Shown: positions 30,504 through 43,293, counted from the first letter of the stretch. The stretch is DNA of 64,000 nt from Viola odorata (GCA_963691705.1 OY829539.1:47838327-47902326); one strand, 5' to 3'. Numbers and translations are program-made. Notes: generated from the letters alone by a model not told the origin.

Positions 30504-31367
30504 ATGTCGTACATGCAATGGTCTTTGAGGCAAGATTATGATGATGATGCCTATTTGAGGCAAGGGAAGTATGATAGGCGTGAAAGGAGGAAGATCTCGG
30601 TTGGTTTGAGGGCTAAGGCCGAGACATATAACAAAGGTGAGTCAAGGGTAAGACTTCCGCCTTTTGAAGCAGTGTATGGTCCGAATGATTACTTGGATTG
30701 GGAGCGAGATGTACAATCTATTTTTCGCTGCCATGATTATTCAGAAAGGAAGAAAGTGAGGTTAGCATCAGCTGCGTTTAGCGGGTATGCAAGGGATTGG
30801 TGGGATCAGCTCAATCACAAGAGAGTGACTATCTACTTAGATCCAATTGAGGATTGGAGCGAGCTGAAATGGGTGATGAGGCAGCGGTTTGTTCCTAATC
30901 ACTTCAGCCGTGAGCTCCTCCATAAGTTACAGACCTTGACACAAGGAAATAAGAGTGTTGAAGAGTACTTTAATGAGATGGAGATTGCTTTGGAGAGAGC
31001 GCAAGTCAAGGAGACCAAAAAGGAGACGATGGCAAGATTCTTCGAAGGCCTCAACCAAGAGATAATAGATCCACTGCATTATACTGAGTTCTTCTACTTA
31101 GAGGATATGTTACAAGAGGCGATCAGAATAGAGAAGCAAAGGAAGAAGAGGTCTCTTTATCCTAGTATCAGGCCTACTAAGTCAAAGGCGAAAGATGATG
31201 CTGAGCAAGATTCGAGGACGAATCTTCTCGAAGAAGGGGAGAATGATATGGATCCAAGAACGGAATTTTCTATAATCAAAGTTCAAGCATTCGAGGTCTA
31301 TGAAGACAAGTTCCCTATTCAAGAAGAGAAGTCCATTACATGTCTAAGTGTAGAAGTGAGTGAGTGA
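30504..31367 (+). CDS. Gag, array unit 1
   Basis: 287 codons from ATG 30504 (MSYMQWSLRQDY) to TGA 31365-31367, fully open. It is a Ty3/gypsy Gag (Retrotrans_gag family) of chromovirus-like type: DYLDWERDVQ at 62-71, WWDQL at 99-103, RFVPNHFSREL at 128-138, LQTLTQG at 142-148, EEYFNEMEIAL at 153-163. No CCHC knuckle follows. Codons 236-248 (DSRTNLLEEGEND) are encoded by a second copy of the polypurine-tract region, so the tail may derive from a pol end joined by deletion. A GT-AG intron at 31360-31485 (GTGAGTGAG, branch TTAACTAAT, CTTTAG) would skip the stop and continue in frame into the exon at 31486. Gag would form the particle; enzymes must come from another element. Confidence 0.8.
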   Translation: MSYMQWSLRQDYDDDAYLRQGKYDRRERRKISVGLRAKAETYNKGESRVRLPPFEAVYGPNDYLDWERDVQSIFRCHDYSERKKVRLASAAFSGYARDWWDQLNHKRVTIYLDPIEDWSELKWVMRQRFVPNHFSRELLHKLQTLTQGNKSVEEYFNEMEIALERAQVKETKKETMARFFEGLNQEIIDPLHYTEFFYLEDMLQEAIRIEKQRKKRSLYPSIRPTKSKAKDDAEQDSRTNLLEEGENDMDPRTEFSIIKVQAFEVYEDKFPIQEEKSITCLSVEVSE

Positions 31368-31657
31368 GAAAAAGAAAAGGGCTTAAAAGAACCCAAAGTC
31401 TTAAAGAAGACTAATCAAAACAACCCCCATGAAAAGAGTGAGCATGGGTTAACTAATTCTTCTTCTTCTTGTGTTTTCTCTTTAGGGCAGCGAGAGCAAG
31501 ATGTTTTGAAGGAGAAGGAGTTTTCCAAGTTGCAACAATTGGAGTTGGATGCCTTGGGTAATCCCTTTCATTCATGTGCTTCCTTTGTTGATTCTAATAG
31601 AATTGTTGTCTTAAAAGAATCAGATTCGAGGGCGAATCTTTTCGAAGGGGAAGGGAA

Positions 31658-32767
31658 TGATACGATCCTAGCCCCATGGCTAACCCCAGTGAGGTTAATG
31701 CAACCCCTAGACATGGAGACAAGGCAGGAGACGTTGTTTGATCAAGCTTTCAGGCATAGGATGACATGGAAGGTGGCTTGGAGGCACCTAGCACAAGGTT
31801 TGACATCCATCCGAGTCAACCCTTGGAAGAACGGTTTCAATAAAATATCCAGCATATATACAAGACCTATTGGAGTCTTTGGAAGGCTGTGTCCAAGTTT
31901 CAGAGCATTCGGACAAGTAAATCTCAAGGTGGATCATGGTGACATTCTAGCTGTCAAGGAGAAGACGCCCAGGCACAACCAGCGACTTCGATTGAACCTA
32001 GAGGGCGCTGTACGTGTCGGAATCATGCGATCGACAACTCATTGGAAACTTCAGGATGTTATCTTTCATTTGGGACGAGATTCAGCTCATTTGGACCAGT
32101 GGTTTGAATTTTATGGACGTAAACATTATGGTGCGCAGTCTGTGCGCGAGACAACCTACAACTTGAGGTTTCGGCCCAAACCTTGGCCCGATGATGGAGA
32201 ACTCGACATGAGCTGCTGGAATGTATTTAAATATATTTATATTTACTTTAAGTAGTTTCCTTAATTAATTAGTTAGTAATGGCAGCAACCTTTGTTTCCA
32301 TTTATTGATTAATTAGTTAATCAGTTTATTAGCTAAATAAGTTATTTTCCTTAATTAGTTCTCCTACTTCTATTATTATTCGGGTTTGCTTGTAACCTTA
32401 TATAAGGAGCCGTTTGGCCTCCTTAGAAACTTGGCTGATTATTGATAAAGATATATTCTTATATTCTCTTCCCCTTTTTGCGTTCAACAACGAATGAACC
32501 TTGTTCTTCTTGAGTCTTGTAAGCTTGAGTCGTTCCAAGTAAAACCCGAAATTACTTCCATTAATTGTCTGTTCTAGGTTGTTATTCGCAAGGAATATAG
32601 GCTTAGCGATTCGATTAAGATCCTTCCTTATTCGAGTTAGGTTGGTTGATGCTTAGCAATCAACAGGCTCAATTGCTTAAGAAAGTTATCCATTCCGCAG
32701 GGAAATCCCGTCTTGAACAAAGATCAAAATTGGTGCTACGTCTCCTTTGCAAACAAGGATCGTATCA
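31658..32767 (+). repeat. LTR 2 of the array
   Basis: As LTR 1 but with the TACGTG variant near 32011, shared only with LTR 3. Confidence 0.9.
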
Positions 32768-33403
32768 GCTGGTAGCGGAGCTTAAGGCGTTCAAAGATTG
32801 GTAACTATCCTAACTATCCTTTACTTTTGTCGTTAGGTAGAGATTTCGTTGTTGCGCATCCTAAACTACTTGGATCGCATCAGTTGGGGTCTTTTCTATT
32901 TGATTTTTTTATTTACAAAAAGTGTCACAAAATCAGTCCCCAAAGTGTCAAAAAAAAGAGTCACAAACTCAGTCCCCAAAGTGTCAAAAGAGTCCTACAA
33001 AAGAGTCACCAAAAACAGTCCACCAAAGTGTCAGTGTCGAAATCGTATTTCAATATATAACTATTGGAGTCCGATTTCTGTGAGTCTTAGTTCGTTGGAA
33101 AGCCCTATCTGTCAGGAGTCTGTATCAAGAAGAATCAGGTAATTCGGACACCGGAGTCAAAAGCTATAGTCGATTTACTAAATTGTGTTTTCTGCCAAAT
33201 TCTGCACAATTTATGTCAAGTCGAAAATTGAATTTTAATATATAGCTACTGAAGTTATATTTGAGTGAAAAAGGATCCGTTGGAAAGCTGAGTCTGTTAG
33301 GTTTCCAAATCAAGAAGAATCAGGTGATTCGGACACCGGAGTCAAAAGCTGTGCTTGAATTACTACACTGTGTTCACCGAAACCGAATTCTATACCTTAT
33401 ATA

Positions 33404-34267
33404 ATGTCGTACATGCAATGGTCTTTGAGGCAAGATTATGATGATGATGCCTATTTGAGGCAAGGGAAGTATGATAGGCGTGAAAGGAGGAAGATCTCGG
33501 TTGGTTTGAGGGCTAAGGCCGAGACATATAACAAAGGTGAGTCAAGGGTAAGACTTCCGCCTTTTGAAGCAGTGTATGGTCCGAATGATTACTTGGATTG
33601 GGAGCGAGATGTACAATCTATTTTTCGCTGCCATGATTATTCAGAAAGGAAGAAAGTGAGGTTAGCATCAGCTGCGTTTAGCGGGTATGCAAGGGATTGG
33701 TGGGATCAGCTCAATCACAAGAGAGTGACTATCTACTTAGATCCAATTGAGGATTGGAGCGAGCTGAAATGGGTGATGAGGCAGCGGTTTGTTCCTAATC
33801 ACTTCAGCCGTGAGCTCCTCCATAAGTTACAGACCTTGACACAAGGAAATAAGAGTGTTGAAGAGTACTTTAATGAGATGGAGATTGCTTTGGAGAGAGC
33901 GCAAGTCAAGGAGACCAAAAAGGAGACGATGGCAAGATTCTTCGAAGGCCTCAACCAAGAGATAATAGATCCACTGCATTATACTGAGTTCTTCTACTTA
34001 GAGGATATGTTACAAGAGGCGATCAGAATAGAGAAGCAAAGGAAGAAGAGGTCTCTTTATCCTAGTATCAGGCCTACTAAGTCAAAGGCGAAAGATGATG
34101 CTGAGCAAGATTCGAGGACGAATCTTCTCGAAGAAGGGGAGAATGATATGGATCCAAGAACGGAATTTTCTATAATCAAAGTTCAAGCATTCGAGGTCTA
34201 TGAAGACAAGTTCCCTATTCAAGAAGAGAAGTCCATTACATGTCTAAGTGTAGAAGTGAGTGAGTGA
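33404..34267 (+). CDS. Gag, array unit 2
   Basis: Translation identical to unit 1, fully open. The upstream leader carries the same GTCTGTATC variant (33119) as units 1 and 3. Confidence 0.8.
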   Translation: MSYMQWSLRQDYDDDAYLRQGKYDRRERRKISVGLRAKAETYNKGESRVRLPPFEAVYGPNDYLDWERDVQSIFRCHDYSERKKVRLASAAFSGYARDWWDQLNHKRVTIYLDPIEDWSELKWVMRQRFVPNHFSRELLHKLQTLTQGNKSVEEYFNEMEIALERAQVKETKKETMARFFEGLNQEIIDPLHYTEFFYLEDMLQEAIRIEKQRKKRSLYPSIRPTKSKAKDDAEQDSRTNLLEEGENDMDPRTEFSIIKVQAFEVYEDKFPIQEEKSITCLSVEVSE

Positions 34268-34557
34268 GAAAAAGAAAAGGGCTTAAAAGAACCCAAAGTC
34301 TTAAAGAAGACTAATCAAAACAACCCCCATGAAAAGAGTGAGCATGGGTTAACTAATTCTTCTTCTTCTTGTGTTTTCTCTTTAGGGCAGCGAGAGCAAG
34401 ATGTTTTGAAGGAGAAGGAGTTTTCCAAGTTGCAACAATTGGAGTTGGATGCCTTGGGTAATCCCTTTCATTCATGTGCTTCCTTTGTTGATTCTAATAG
34501 AATTGTTGTCTTAAAAGAATCAGATTCGAGGGCGAATCTTTTCGAAGGGGAAGGGAA

Positions 34558-35667
34558 TGATACGATCCTAGCCCCATGGCTAACCCCAGTGAGGTTAATG
34601 CAACCCCTAGACATGGAGACAAGGCAGGAGACGTTGTTTGATCAAGCTTTCAGGCATAGGATGACATGGAAGGTGGCTTGGAGGCACCTAGCACAAGGTT
34701 TGACATCCATCCGAGTCAACCCTTGGAAGAACGGTTTCAATAAAATATCCAGCATATATACAAGACCTATTGGAGTCTTTGGAAGGCTGTGTCCAAGTTT
34801 CAGAGCATTCGGACAAGTAAATCTCAAGGTGGATCATGGTGACATTCTAGCTGTCAAGGAGAAGACGCCCAGGCACAACCAGCGACTTCGATTGAACCTA
34901 GAGGGCGCTGTACGTGTCGGAATCATGCGATCGACAACTCATTGGAAACTTCAGGATGTTATCTTTCATTTGGGACGAGATTCAGCTCATTTGGACCAGT
35001 GGTTTGAATTTTATGGACGTAAACATTATGGTGCGCAGTCTGTGCGCGAGACAACCTACAACTTGAGGTTTCGGCCCAAACCTTGGCCCGATGATGGAGA
35101 ACTCGACATGAGCTGCTGGAATGTATTTAAATATATTTATATTTACTTTAAGTAGTTTCCTTAATTAATTAGTTAGTAATGGCAGCAACCTTTGTTTCCA
35201 TTTATTGATTAATTAGTTAATCAGTTTATTAGCTAAATAAGTTATTTTCCTTAATTAGTTCTCCTACTTCTATTATTATTCGGGTTTGCTTGTAACCTTA
35301 TATAAGGAGCCGTTTGGCCTCCTTAGAAACTTGGCTGATTATTGATAAAGATATATTCTTATATTCTCTTCCCCTTTTTGCGTTCAACAACGAATGAACC
35401 TTGTTCTTCTTGAGTCTTGTAAGCTTGAGTCGTTCCAAGTAAAACCCGAAATTACTTCCATTAATTGTCTGTTCTAGGTTGTTATTCGCAAGGAATATAG
35501 GCTTAGCGATTCGATTAAGATCCTTCCTTATTCGAGTTAGGTTGGTTGATGCTTAGCAATCAACAGGCTCAATTGCTTAAGAAAGTTATCCATTCCGCAG
35601 GGAAATCCCGTCTTGAACAAAGATCAAAATTGGTGCTACGTCTCCTTTGCAAACAAGGATCGTATCA
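34558..35667 (+). repeat. LTR 3 of the array
   Basis: TACGTG variant, as in LTR 2. Confidence 0.9.
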
Positions 35668-36303
35668 GCTGGTAGCGGAGCTTAAGGCGTTCAAAGATTG
35701 GTAACTATCCTAACTATCCTTTACTTTTGTCGTTAGGTAGAGATTTCGTTGTTGCGCATCCTAAACTACTTGGATCGCATCAGTTGGGGTCTTTTCTATT
35801 TGATTTTTTTATTTACAAAAAGTGTCACAAAATCAGTCCCCAAAGTGTCAAAAAAAAGAGTCACAAACTCAGTCCCCAAAGTGTCAAAAGAGTCCTACAA
35901 AAGAGTCACCAAAAACAGTCCACCAAAGTGTCAGTGTCGAAATCGTATTTCAATATATAACTATTGGAGTCCGATTTCTGTGAGTCTTAGTTCGTTGGAA
36001 AGCCCTATCTGTCAGGAGTCTGTATCAAGAAGAATCAGGTAATTCGGACACCGGAGTCAAAAGCTATAGTCGATTTACTAAATTGTGTTTTCTGCCAAAT
36101 TCTGCACAATTTATGTCAAGTCGAAAATTGAATTTTAATATATAGCTACTGAAGTTATATTTGAGTGAAAAAGGATCCGTTGGAAAGCTGAGTCTGTTAG
36201 GTTTCCAAATCAAGAAGAATCAGGTGATTCGGACACCGGAGTCAAAAGCTGTGCTTGAATTACTACACTGTGTTCACCGAAACCGAATTCTATACCTTAT
36301 ATA

Positions 36304-37167
36304 ATGTCGTACATGCAATGGTCTTTGAGGCAAGATTATGATGATGATGCCTATTTGAGGCAAGGGAAGTATGATAGGCGTGAAAGGAGGAAGATCTCGG
36401 TTGGTTTGAGGGCTAAGGCCGAGACATATAACAAAGGTGAGTCAAGGGTAAGACTTCCGCCTTTTGAAGCAGTGTATGGTCCGAATGATTACTTGGATTG
36501 GGAGCGAGATGTACAATCTATTTTTCGCTGCCATGATTATTCAGAAAGGAAGAAAGTGAGGTTAGCATCAGCTGCGTTTAGCGGGTATGCAAGGGATTGG
36601 TGGGATCAGCTCAATCACAAGAGAGTGACTATCTACTTAGATCCAATTGAGGATTGGAGCGAGCTGAAATGGGTGATGAGGCAGCGGTTTGTTCCTAATC
36701 ACTTCAGCCGTGAGCTCCTCCATAAGTTACAGACCTTGACACAAGGAAATAAGAGTGTTGAAGAGTACTTTAATGAGATGGAGATTGCTTTGGAGAGAGC
36801 GCAAGTCAAGGAGACCAAAAAGGAGACGATGGCAAGATTCTTCGAAGGCCTCAACCAAGAGATAATAGATCCACTGCATTATACTGAGTTCTTCTACTTA
36901 GAGGATATGTTACAAGAGGCGATCAGAATAGAGAAGCAAAGGAAGAAGAGGTCTCTTTATCCTAGTATCAGGCCTACTAAGTCAAAGGCGAAAGATGATG
37001 CTGAGCAAGATTCGAGGACGAATCTTCTCGAAGAAGGGGAGAATGATATGGATCCAAGAACGGAATTTTCTATAATCAAAGTTCAAGCATTCGAGGTCTA
37101 TGAAGACAAGTTCCCTATTCAAGAAGAGAAGTCCATTACATGTCTAAGTGTAGAAGTGAGTGAGTGA
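36304..37167 (+). CDS. Gag, array unit 3
   Basis: Translation identical to unit 1. Leader variant GTCTGTATC. Confidence 0.8.
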   Translation: MSYMQWSLRQDYDDDAYLRQGKYDRRERRKISVGLRAKAETYNKGESRVRLPPFEAVYGPNDYLDWERDVQSIFRCHDYSERKKVRLASAAFSGYARDWWDQLNHKRVTIYLDPIEDWSELKWVMRQRFVPNHFSRELLHKLQTLTQGNKSVEEYFNEMEIALERAQVKETKKETMARFFEGLNQEIIDPLHYTEFFYLEDMLQEAIRIEKQRKKRSLYPSIRPTKSKAKDDAEQDSRTNLLEEGENDMDPRTEFSIIKVQAFEVYEDKFPIQEEKSITCLSVEVSE

Positions 37168-37457
37168 GAAAAAGAAAAGGGCTTAAAAGAACCCAAAGTC
37201 TTAAAGAAGACTAATCAAAACAACCCCCATGAAAAGAGTGAGCATGGGTTAACTAATTCTTCTTCTTCTTGTGTTTTCTCTTTAGGGCAGCGAGAGCAAG
37301 ATGTTTTGAAGGAGAAGGAGTTTTCCAAGTTGCAACAATTGGAGTTGGATGCCTTGGGTAATCCCTTTCATTCATGTGCTTCCTTTGTTGATTCTAATAG
37401 AATTGTTGTCTTAAAAGAATCAGATTCGAGGGCGAATCTTTTCGAAGGGGAAGGGAA

Positions 37458-38567
37458 TGATACGATCCTAGCCCCATGGCTAACCCCAGTGAGGTTAATG
37501 CAACCCCTAGACATGGAGACAAGGCAGGAGACGTTGTTTGATCAAGCTTTCAGGCATAGGATGACATGGAAGGTGGCTTGGAGGCACCTAGCACAAGGTT
37601 TGACATCCATCCGAGTCAACCCTTGGAAGAACGGTTTCAATAAAATATCCAGCATATATACAAGACCTATTGGAGTCTTTGGAAGGCTGTGTCCAAGTTT
37701 CAGAGCATTCGGACAAGTAAATCTCAAGGTGGATCATGGTGACATTCTAGCTGTCAAGGAGAAGACGCCCAGGCACAACCAGCGACTTCGATTGAACCTA
37801 GAGGGCGCTGTACATGTCGGAATCATGCGATCGACAACTCATTGGAAACTTCAGGATGTTATCTTTCATTTGGGACGAGATTCAGCTCATTTGGACCAGT
37901 GGTTTGAATTTTATGGACGTAAACATTATGGTGCGCAGTCTGTGCGCGAGACAACCTACAACTTGAGGTTTCGGCCCAAACCTTGGCCCGATGATGGAGA
38001 ACTCGACATGAGCTGCTGGAATGTATTTAAATATATTTATATTTACTTTAAGTAGTTTCCTTAATTAATTAGTTAGTAATGGCAGCAACCTTTGTTTCCA
38101 TTTATTGATTAATTAGTTAATCAGTTTATTAGCTAAATAAGTTATTTTCCTTAATTAGTTCTCCTACTTCTATTATTATTCGGGTTTGCTTGTAACCTTA
38201 TATAAGGAGCCGTTTGGCCTCCTTAGAAACTTGGCTGATTATTGATAAAGATATATTCTTATATTCTCTTCCCCTTTTTGCGTTCAACAACGAATGAACC
38301 TTGTTCTTCTTGAGTCTTGTAAGCTTGAGTCGTTCCAAGTAAAACCCGAAATTACTTCCATTAATTGTCTGTTCTAGGTTGTTATTCGCAAGGAATATAG
38401 GCTTAGCGATTCGATTAAGATCCTTCCTTATTCGAGTTAGGTTGGTTGATGCTTAGCAATCAACAGGCTCAATTGCTTAAGAAAGTTATCCATTCCGCAG
38501 GGAAATCCCGTCTTGAACAAAGATCAAAATTGGTGCTACGTCTCCTTTGCAAACAAGGATCGTATCA
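37458..38567 (+). repeat. LTR 4 of the array
   Basis: TACATG variant. Marks the switch from the left-hand to the right-hand set of variants. Confidence 0.9.
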
Positions 38568-38749
38568 GCTGGTAGCGGAGCTTAAGGCGTTCAAAGATTG
38601 GTAACTATCCTAACTATCCTTTACTTTTGTCGTTAGGTAGAGATTTCGTTGTTGCGCATCCTAAACTACTTGGATCGCATCAGTTGGGGTCTTTTCTATT
38701 TGATTTTTTTATTTACAAAAAGTGTCACAAAATCAGTCCCCAAAGTGTC

Positions 38750-38825
38750 AAAAAAAAGAGTCACAAACTCAGTCCCCAAAGTGTCAAAAAAAAGAGTCAC
38801 AAACTCAGTCCCCAAAGTGTCAAAA
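38750..38825 (+). repeat. 36-bp leader duplication in unit 4
   Basis: The stretch holding AAAAAAAGAGTCACAAACTC and AGTCCCCAAAGTGTC is present one extra time, making this unit 2,936 bp. Confidence 0.9.
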
Positions 38826-39239
38826 GAGTCCTACAAAAGAGTCACCAAAAACAGTCCACCAAAGTGTCAGTGTCGAAATCGTATTTCAATATATAACTAT
38901 TGGAGTCCGATTTCTGTGAGTCTTAGTTCGTTGGAAAGCCCTATCTGTCAGGAGTCTGGATCAAGAAGAATCAGGTAATTCGGACACCGGAGTCAAAAGC
39001 TATAGTCGATTTACTAAATTGTGTTTTCTGCCAAATTCTGCACAATTTATGTCAAGTCGAAAATTGAATTTTAATATATAGCTACTGAAGTTATATTTGA
39101 GTGAAAAAGGATCCGTTGGAAAGCTGAGTCTGTTAGGTTTCCAAATCAAGAAGAATCAGGTGATTCGGACACCGGAGTCAAAAGCTGTGCTTGAATTACT
39201 ACACTGTGTTCACCGAAACCGAATTCTATACCTTATATA

Positions 39240-40103
39240 ATGTCGTACATGCAATGGTCTTTGAGGCAAGATTATGATGATGATGCCTATTTGAGGCAAG
39301 GGAAGTATGATAGGCGTGAAAGGAGGAAGATCTCGGTTGGTTTGAGGGCTAAGGTCGAGACATATAACAAAGGTGAGTCAAGGGTAAGACTTCCGCCTTT
39401 TGAAGCAGTGTATGGTCCGAATGATTACTTGGATTGGGAGCGAGATGTACAATCTATTTTTCGCTGCCATGATTATTCAGAAAGGAAGAAAGTGAGGTTA
39501 GCATCAGCTGCGTTTAGCGGGTATGCAAGGGATTGGTGGGATCAGCTCAATCACAAGAGAGTGACTATCTACTTAGATCCAATTGAGGATTGGAGCGAGC
39601 TGAAATGGGTGATGAGGCAGCGGTTTGTTCCTAATCACTTCAGCCGTGAGCTCCTCCATAAGTTACAGACCTTGACACAAGGAAATAAGAGTGTTGAAGA
39701 GTACTTTAATGAGATGGAGATTGCTTTGGAGAGAGCGCAAGTCAAGGAGACCAAAAAGGAGACGATGGCAAGATTCTTCGAAGGCCTCAACCAAGAGATA
39801 ATAGATCCACTGCATTATACTGAGTTCTTCTACTTAGAGGATATGTTACAAGAGGCGATCAGAATAGAGAAGCAAAGGAAGAAGAGGTCTCTTTATCCTA
39901 GTATCAGGCCTACTAAGTCAAAGGCGAAAGATGATGCTGAGCAAGATTCGAGGACGAATCTTCTCGAAGAAGGGGAGAATGATATGGATCCAAGAACGGA
40001 ATTTTCTATAATCAAAGTTCAAGCATTCGAGGTCTATGAAGACAAGTTCCCTATTCAAGAAGAGAAGTCCATTACATGTCTAAGTGTAGAAGTGAGTGAG
40101 TGA
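39240..40103 (+). CDS. Gag, array unit 4
   Basis: Differs from the other units by one residue (RAKVETYN instead of RAKAETYN, codon 39). Leader variant GTCTGGATC, as in units 5 and 6. Confidence 0.8.
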   Translation: MSYMQWSLRQDYDDDAYLRQGKYDRRERRKISVGLRAKVETYNKGESRVRLPPFEAVYGPNDYLDWERDVQSIFRCHDYSERKKVRLASAAFSGYARDWWDQLNHKRVTIYLDPIEDWSELKWVMRQRFVPNHFSRELLHKLQTLTQGNKSVEEYFNEMEIALERAQVKETKKETMARFFEGLNQEIIDPLHYTEFFYLEDMLQEAIRIEKQRKKRSLYPSIRPTKSKAKDDAEQDSRTNLLEEGENDMDPRTEFSIIKVQAFEVYEDKFPIQEEKSITCLSVEVSE

Positions 40104-40393
40104 GAAAAAGAAAAGGGCTTAAAAGAACCCAAAGTCTTAAAGAAGACTAATCAAAACAACCCCCATGAAAAGAGTGAGCATGGGTTAACTAATTCTTCTT
40201 CTTCTTGTGTTTTCTCTTTAGGGCAGCGAGAGCAAGATGTTTTGAAGGAGAAGGAGTTTTCCAAGTTGCAACAATTGGAGTTGGATGCCTTGGGTAATCC
40301 CTTTCATTCATGTGCTTCCTTTGTTGATTCTAATAGAATTGTTGTCTTAAAAGAATCAGATTCGAGGGCGAATCTTTTCGAAGGGGAAGGGAA

Positions 40394-41503
40394 TGATACG
40401 ATCCTAGCCCCATGGCTAACCCCAGTGAGGTTAATGCAACCCCTAGACATGGAGACAAGGCAGGAGACGTTGTTTGATCAAGCTTTCAGGCATAGGATGA
40501 CATGGAAGGTGGCTTGGAGGCACCTAGCACAAGGTTTGACATCCATCCGAGTCAACCCTTGGAAGAACGGTTTCAATAAAATATCCAGCATATATACAAG
40601 ACCTATTGGAGTCTTTGGAAGGCTGTGTCCAAGTTTCAGAGCATTCGGACAAGTAAATCTCAAGGTGGATCATGGTGACATTCTAGCTGTCAAGGAGAAG
40701 ACGCCCAGGCACAACCAGCGACTTCGATTGAACCTAGAGGGCGCTGTACATGTCGGAATCATGCGATCGACAACTCATTGGAAACTTCAGGATGTTATCT
40801 TTCATTTGGGACGAGATTCAGCTCATTTGGACCAGTGGTTTGAATTTTATGGACGTAAACATTATGGTGCGCAGTCTGTGCGCGAGACAACCTACAACTT
40901 GAGGTTTCGGCCCAAACCTTGGCCCGATGATGGAGAACTCGACATGAGCTGCTGGAATGTATTTAAATATATTTATATTTACTTTAAGTAGTTTCCTTAA
41001 TTAATTAGTTAGTAATGGCAGCAACCTTTGTTTCCATTTATTGATTAATTAGTTAATCAGTTTATTAGCTAAATAAGTTATTTTCCTTAATTAGTTCTCC
41101 TACTTCTATTATTATTCGGGTTTGCTTGTAACCTTATATAAGGAGCCGTTTGGCCTCCTTAGAAACTTGGCTGATTATTGATAAAGATATATTCTTATAT
41201 TCTCTTCCCCTTTTTGCGTTCAACAACGAATGAACCTTGTTCTTCTTGAGTCTTGTAAGCTTGAGTCGTTCCAAGTAAAACCCGAAATTACTTCCATTAA
41301 TTGTCTGTTCTAGGTTGTTATTCGCAAGGAATATAGGCTTAGCGATTCGATTAAGATCCTTCCTTATTCGAGTTAGGTTGGTTGATGCTTAGCAATCAAC
41401 AGGCTCAATTGCTTAAGAAAGTTATCCATTCCGCAGGGAAATCCCGTCTTGAACAAAGATCAAAATTGGTGCTACGTCTCCTTTGCAAACAAGGATCGTA
41501 TCA
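40394..41503 (+). repeat. LTR 5 of the array
   Basis: TACATG variant; complete. Confidence 0.9.
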
Positions 41504-42139
41504 GCTGGTAGCGGAGCTTAAGGCGTTCAAAGATTGGTAACTATCCTAACTATCCTTTACTTTTGTCGTTAGGTAGAGATTTCGTTGTTGCGCATCCTAA
41601 ACTACTTGGATCGCATCAGTTGGGGTCTTTTCTATTTGATTTTTTTATTTACAAAAAGTGTCACAAAATCAGTCCCCAAAGTGTCAAAAAAAAGAGTCAC
41701 AAACTCAGTCCCCAAAGTGTCAAAAGAGTCCTACAAAAGAGTCACCAAAAACAGTCCACCAAAGTGTCAGTGTCGAAATCGTATTTCAATATATAACTAT
41801 TGGAGTCCGATTTCTGTGAGTCTTAGTTCGTTGGAAAGCCCTATCTGTCAGGAGTCTGGATCAAGAAGAATCAGGTAATTCGGACACCGGAGTCAAAAGC
41901 TATAGTCGATTTACTAAATTGTGTTTTCTGCCAAATTCTGCACAATTTATGTCAAGTCGAAAATTGAATTTTAATATATAGCTACTGAAGTTATATTTGA
42001 GTGAAAAAGGATCCGTTGGAAAGCTGAGTCTGTTAGGTTTCCAAATCAAGAAGAATCAGGTGATTCGGACACCGGAGTCAAAAGCTGTGCTTGAATTACT
42101 ACACTGTGTTCACCGAAACCGAATTCTATACCTTATATA

Positions 42140-43003
42140 ATGTCGTACATGCAATGGTCTTTGAGGCAAGATTATGATGATGATGCCTATTTGAGGCAAG
42201 GGAAGTATGATAGGCGTGAAAGGAGGAAGATCTCGGTTGGTTTGAGGGCTAAGGCCGAGACATATAACAAAGGTGAGTCAAGGGTAAGACTTCCGCCTTT
42301 TGAAGCAGTGTATGGTCCGAATGATTACTTGGATTGGGAGCGAGATGTACAATCTATTTTTCGCTGCCATGATTATTCAGAAAGGAAGAAAGTGAGGTTA
42401 GCATCAGCTGCGTTTAGCGGGTATGCAAGGGATTGGTGGGATCAGCTCAATCACAAGAGAGTGACTATCTACTTAGATCCAATTGAGGATTGGAGCGAGC
42501 TGAAATGGGTGATGAGGCAGCGGTTTGTTCCTAATCACTTCAGCCGTGAGCTCCTCCATAAGTTACAGACCTTGACACAAGGAAATAAGAGTGTTGAAGA
42601 GTACTTTAATGAGATGGAGATTGCTTTGGAGAGAGCGCAAGTCAAGGAGACCAAAAAGGAGACGATGGCAAGATTCTTCGAAGGCCTCAACCAAGAGATA
42701 ATAGATCCACTGCATTATACTGAGTTCTTCTACTTAGAGGATATGTTACAAGAGGCGATCAGAATAGAGAAGCAAAGGAAGAAGAGGTCTCTTTATCCTA
42801 GTATCAGGCCTACTAAGTCAAAGGCGAAAGATGATGCTGAGCAAGATTCGAGGACGAATCTTCTCGAAGAAGGGGAGAATGATATGGATCCAAGAACGGA
42901 ATTTTCTATAATCAAAGTTCAAGCATTCGAGGTCTATGAAGACAAGTTCCCTATTCAAGAAGAGAAGTCCATTACATGTCTAAGTGTAGAAGTGAGTGAG
43001 TGA
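42140..43003 (+). CDS. Gag, array unit 5
   Basis: Translation identical to unit 1. Leader variant GTCTGGATC. Confidence 0.8.
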   Translation: MSYMQWSLRQDYDDDAYLRQGKYDRRERRKISVGLRAKAETYNKGESRVRLPPFEAVYGPNDYLDWERDVQSIFRCHDYSERKKVRLASAAFSGYARDWWDQLNHKRVTIYLDPIEDWSELKWVMRQRFVPNHFSRELLHKLQTLTQGNKSVEEYFNEMEIALERAQVKETKKETMARFFEGLNQEIIDPLHYTEFFYLEDMLQEAIRIEKQRKKRSLYPSIRPTKSKAKDDAEQDSRTNLLEEGENDMDPRTEFSIIKVQAFEVYEDKFPIQEEKSITCLSVEVSE

Positions 43004-43293
43004 GAAAAAGAAAAGGGCTTAAAAGAACCCAAAGTCTTAAAGAAGACTAATCAAAACAACCCCCATGAAAAGAGTGAGCATGGGTTAACTAATTCTTCTT
43101 CTTCTTGTGTTTTCTCTTTAGGGCAGCGAGAGCAAGATGTTTTGAAGGAGAAGGAGTTTTCCAAGTTGCAACAATTGGAGTTGGATGCCTTGGGTAATCC
43201 CTTTCATTCATGTGCTTCCTTTGTTGATTCTAATAGAATTGTTGTCTTAAAAGAATCAGATTCGAGGGCGAATCTTTTCGAAGGGGAAGGGAA

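Noticed and set aside
31506..32255. 249-codon frame repeated in each array unit
   Set aside because: Only its first ~50 codons lie outside the LTR; the rest reads through the polypurine tract and U3. It is better explained as the internal tail plus LTR than as a gene of its own.
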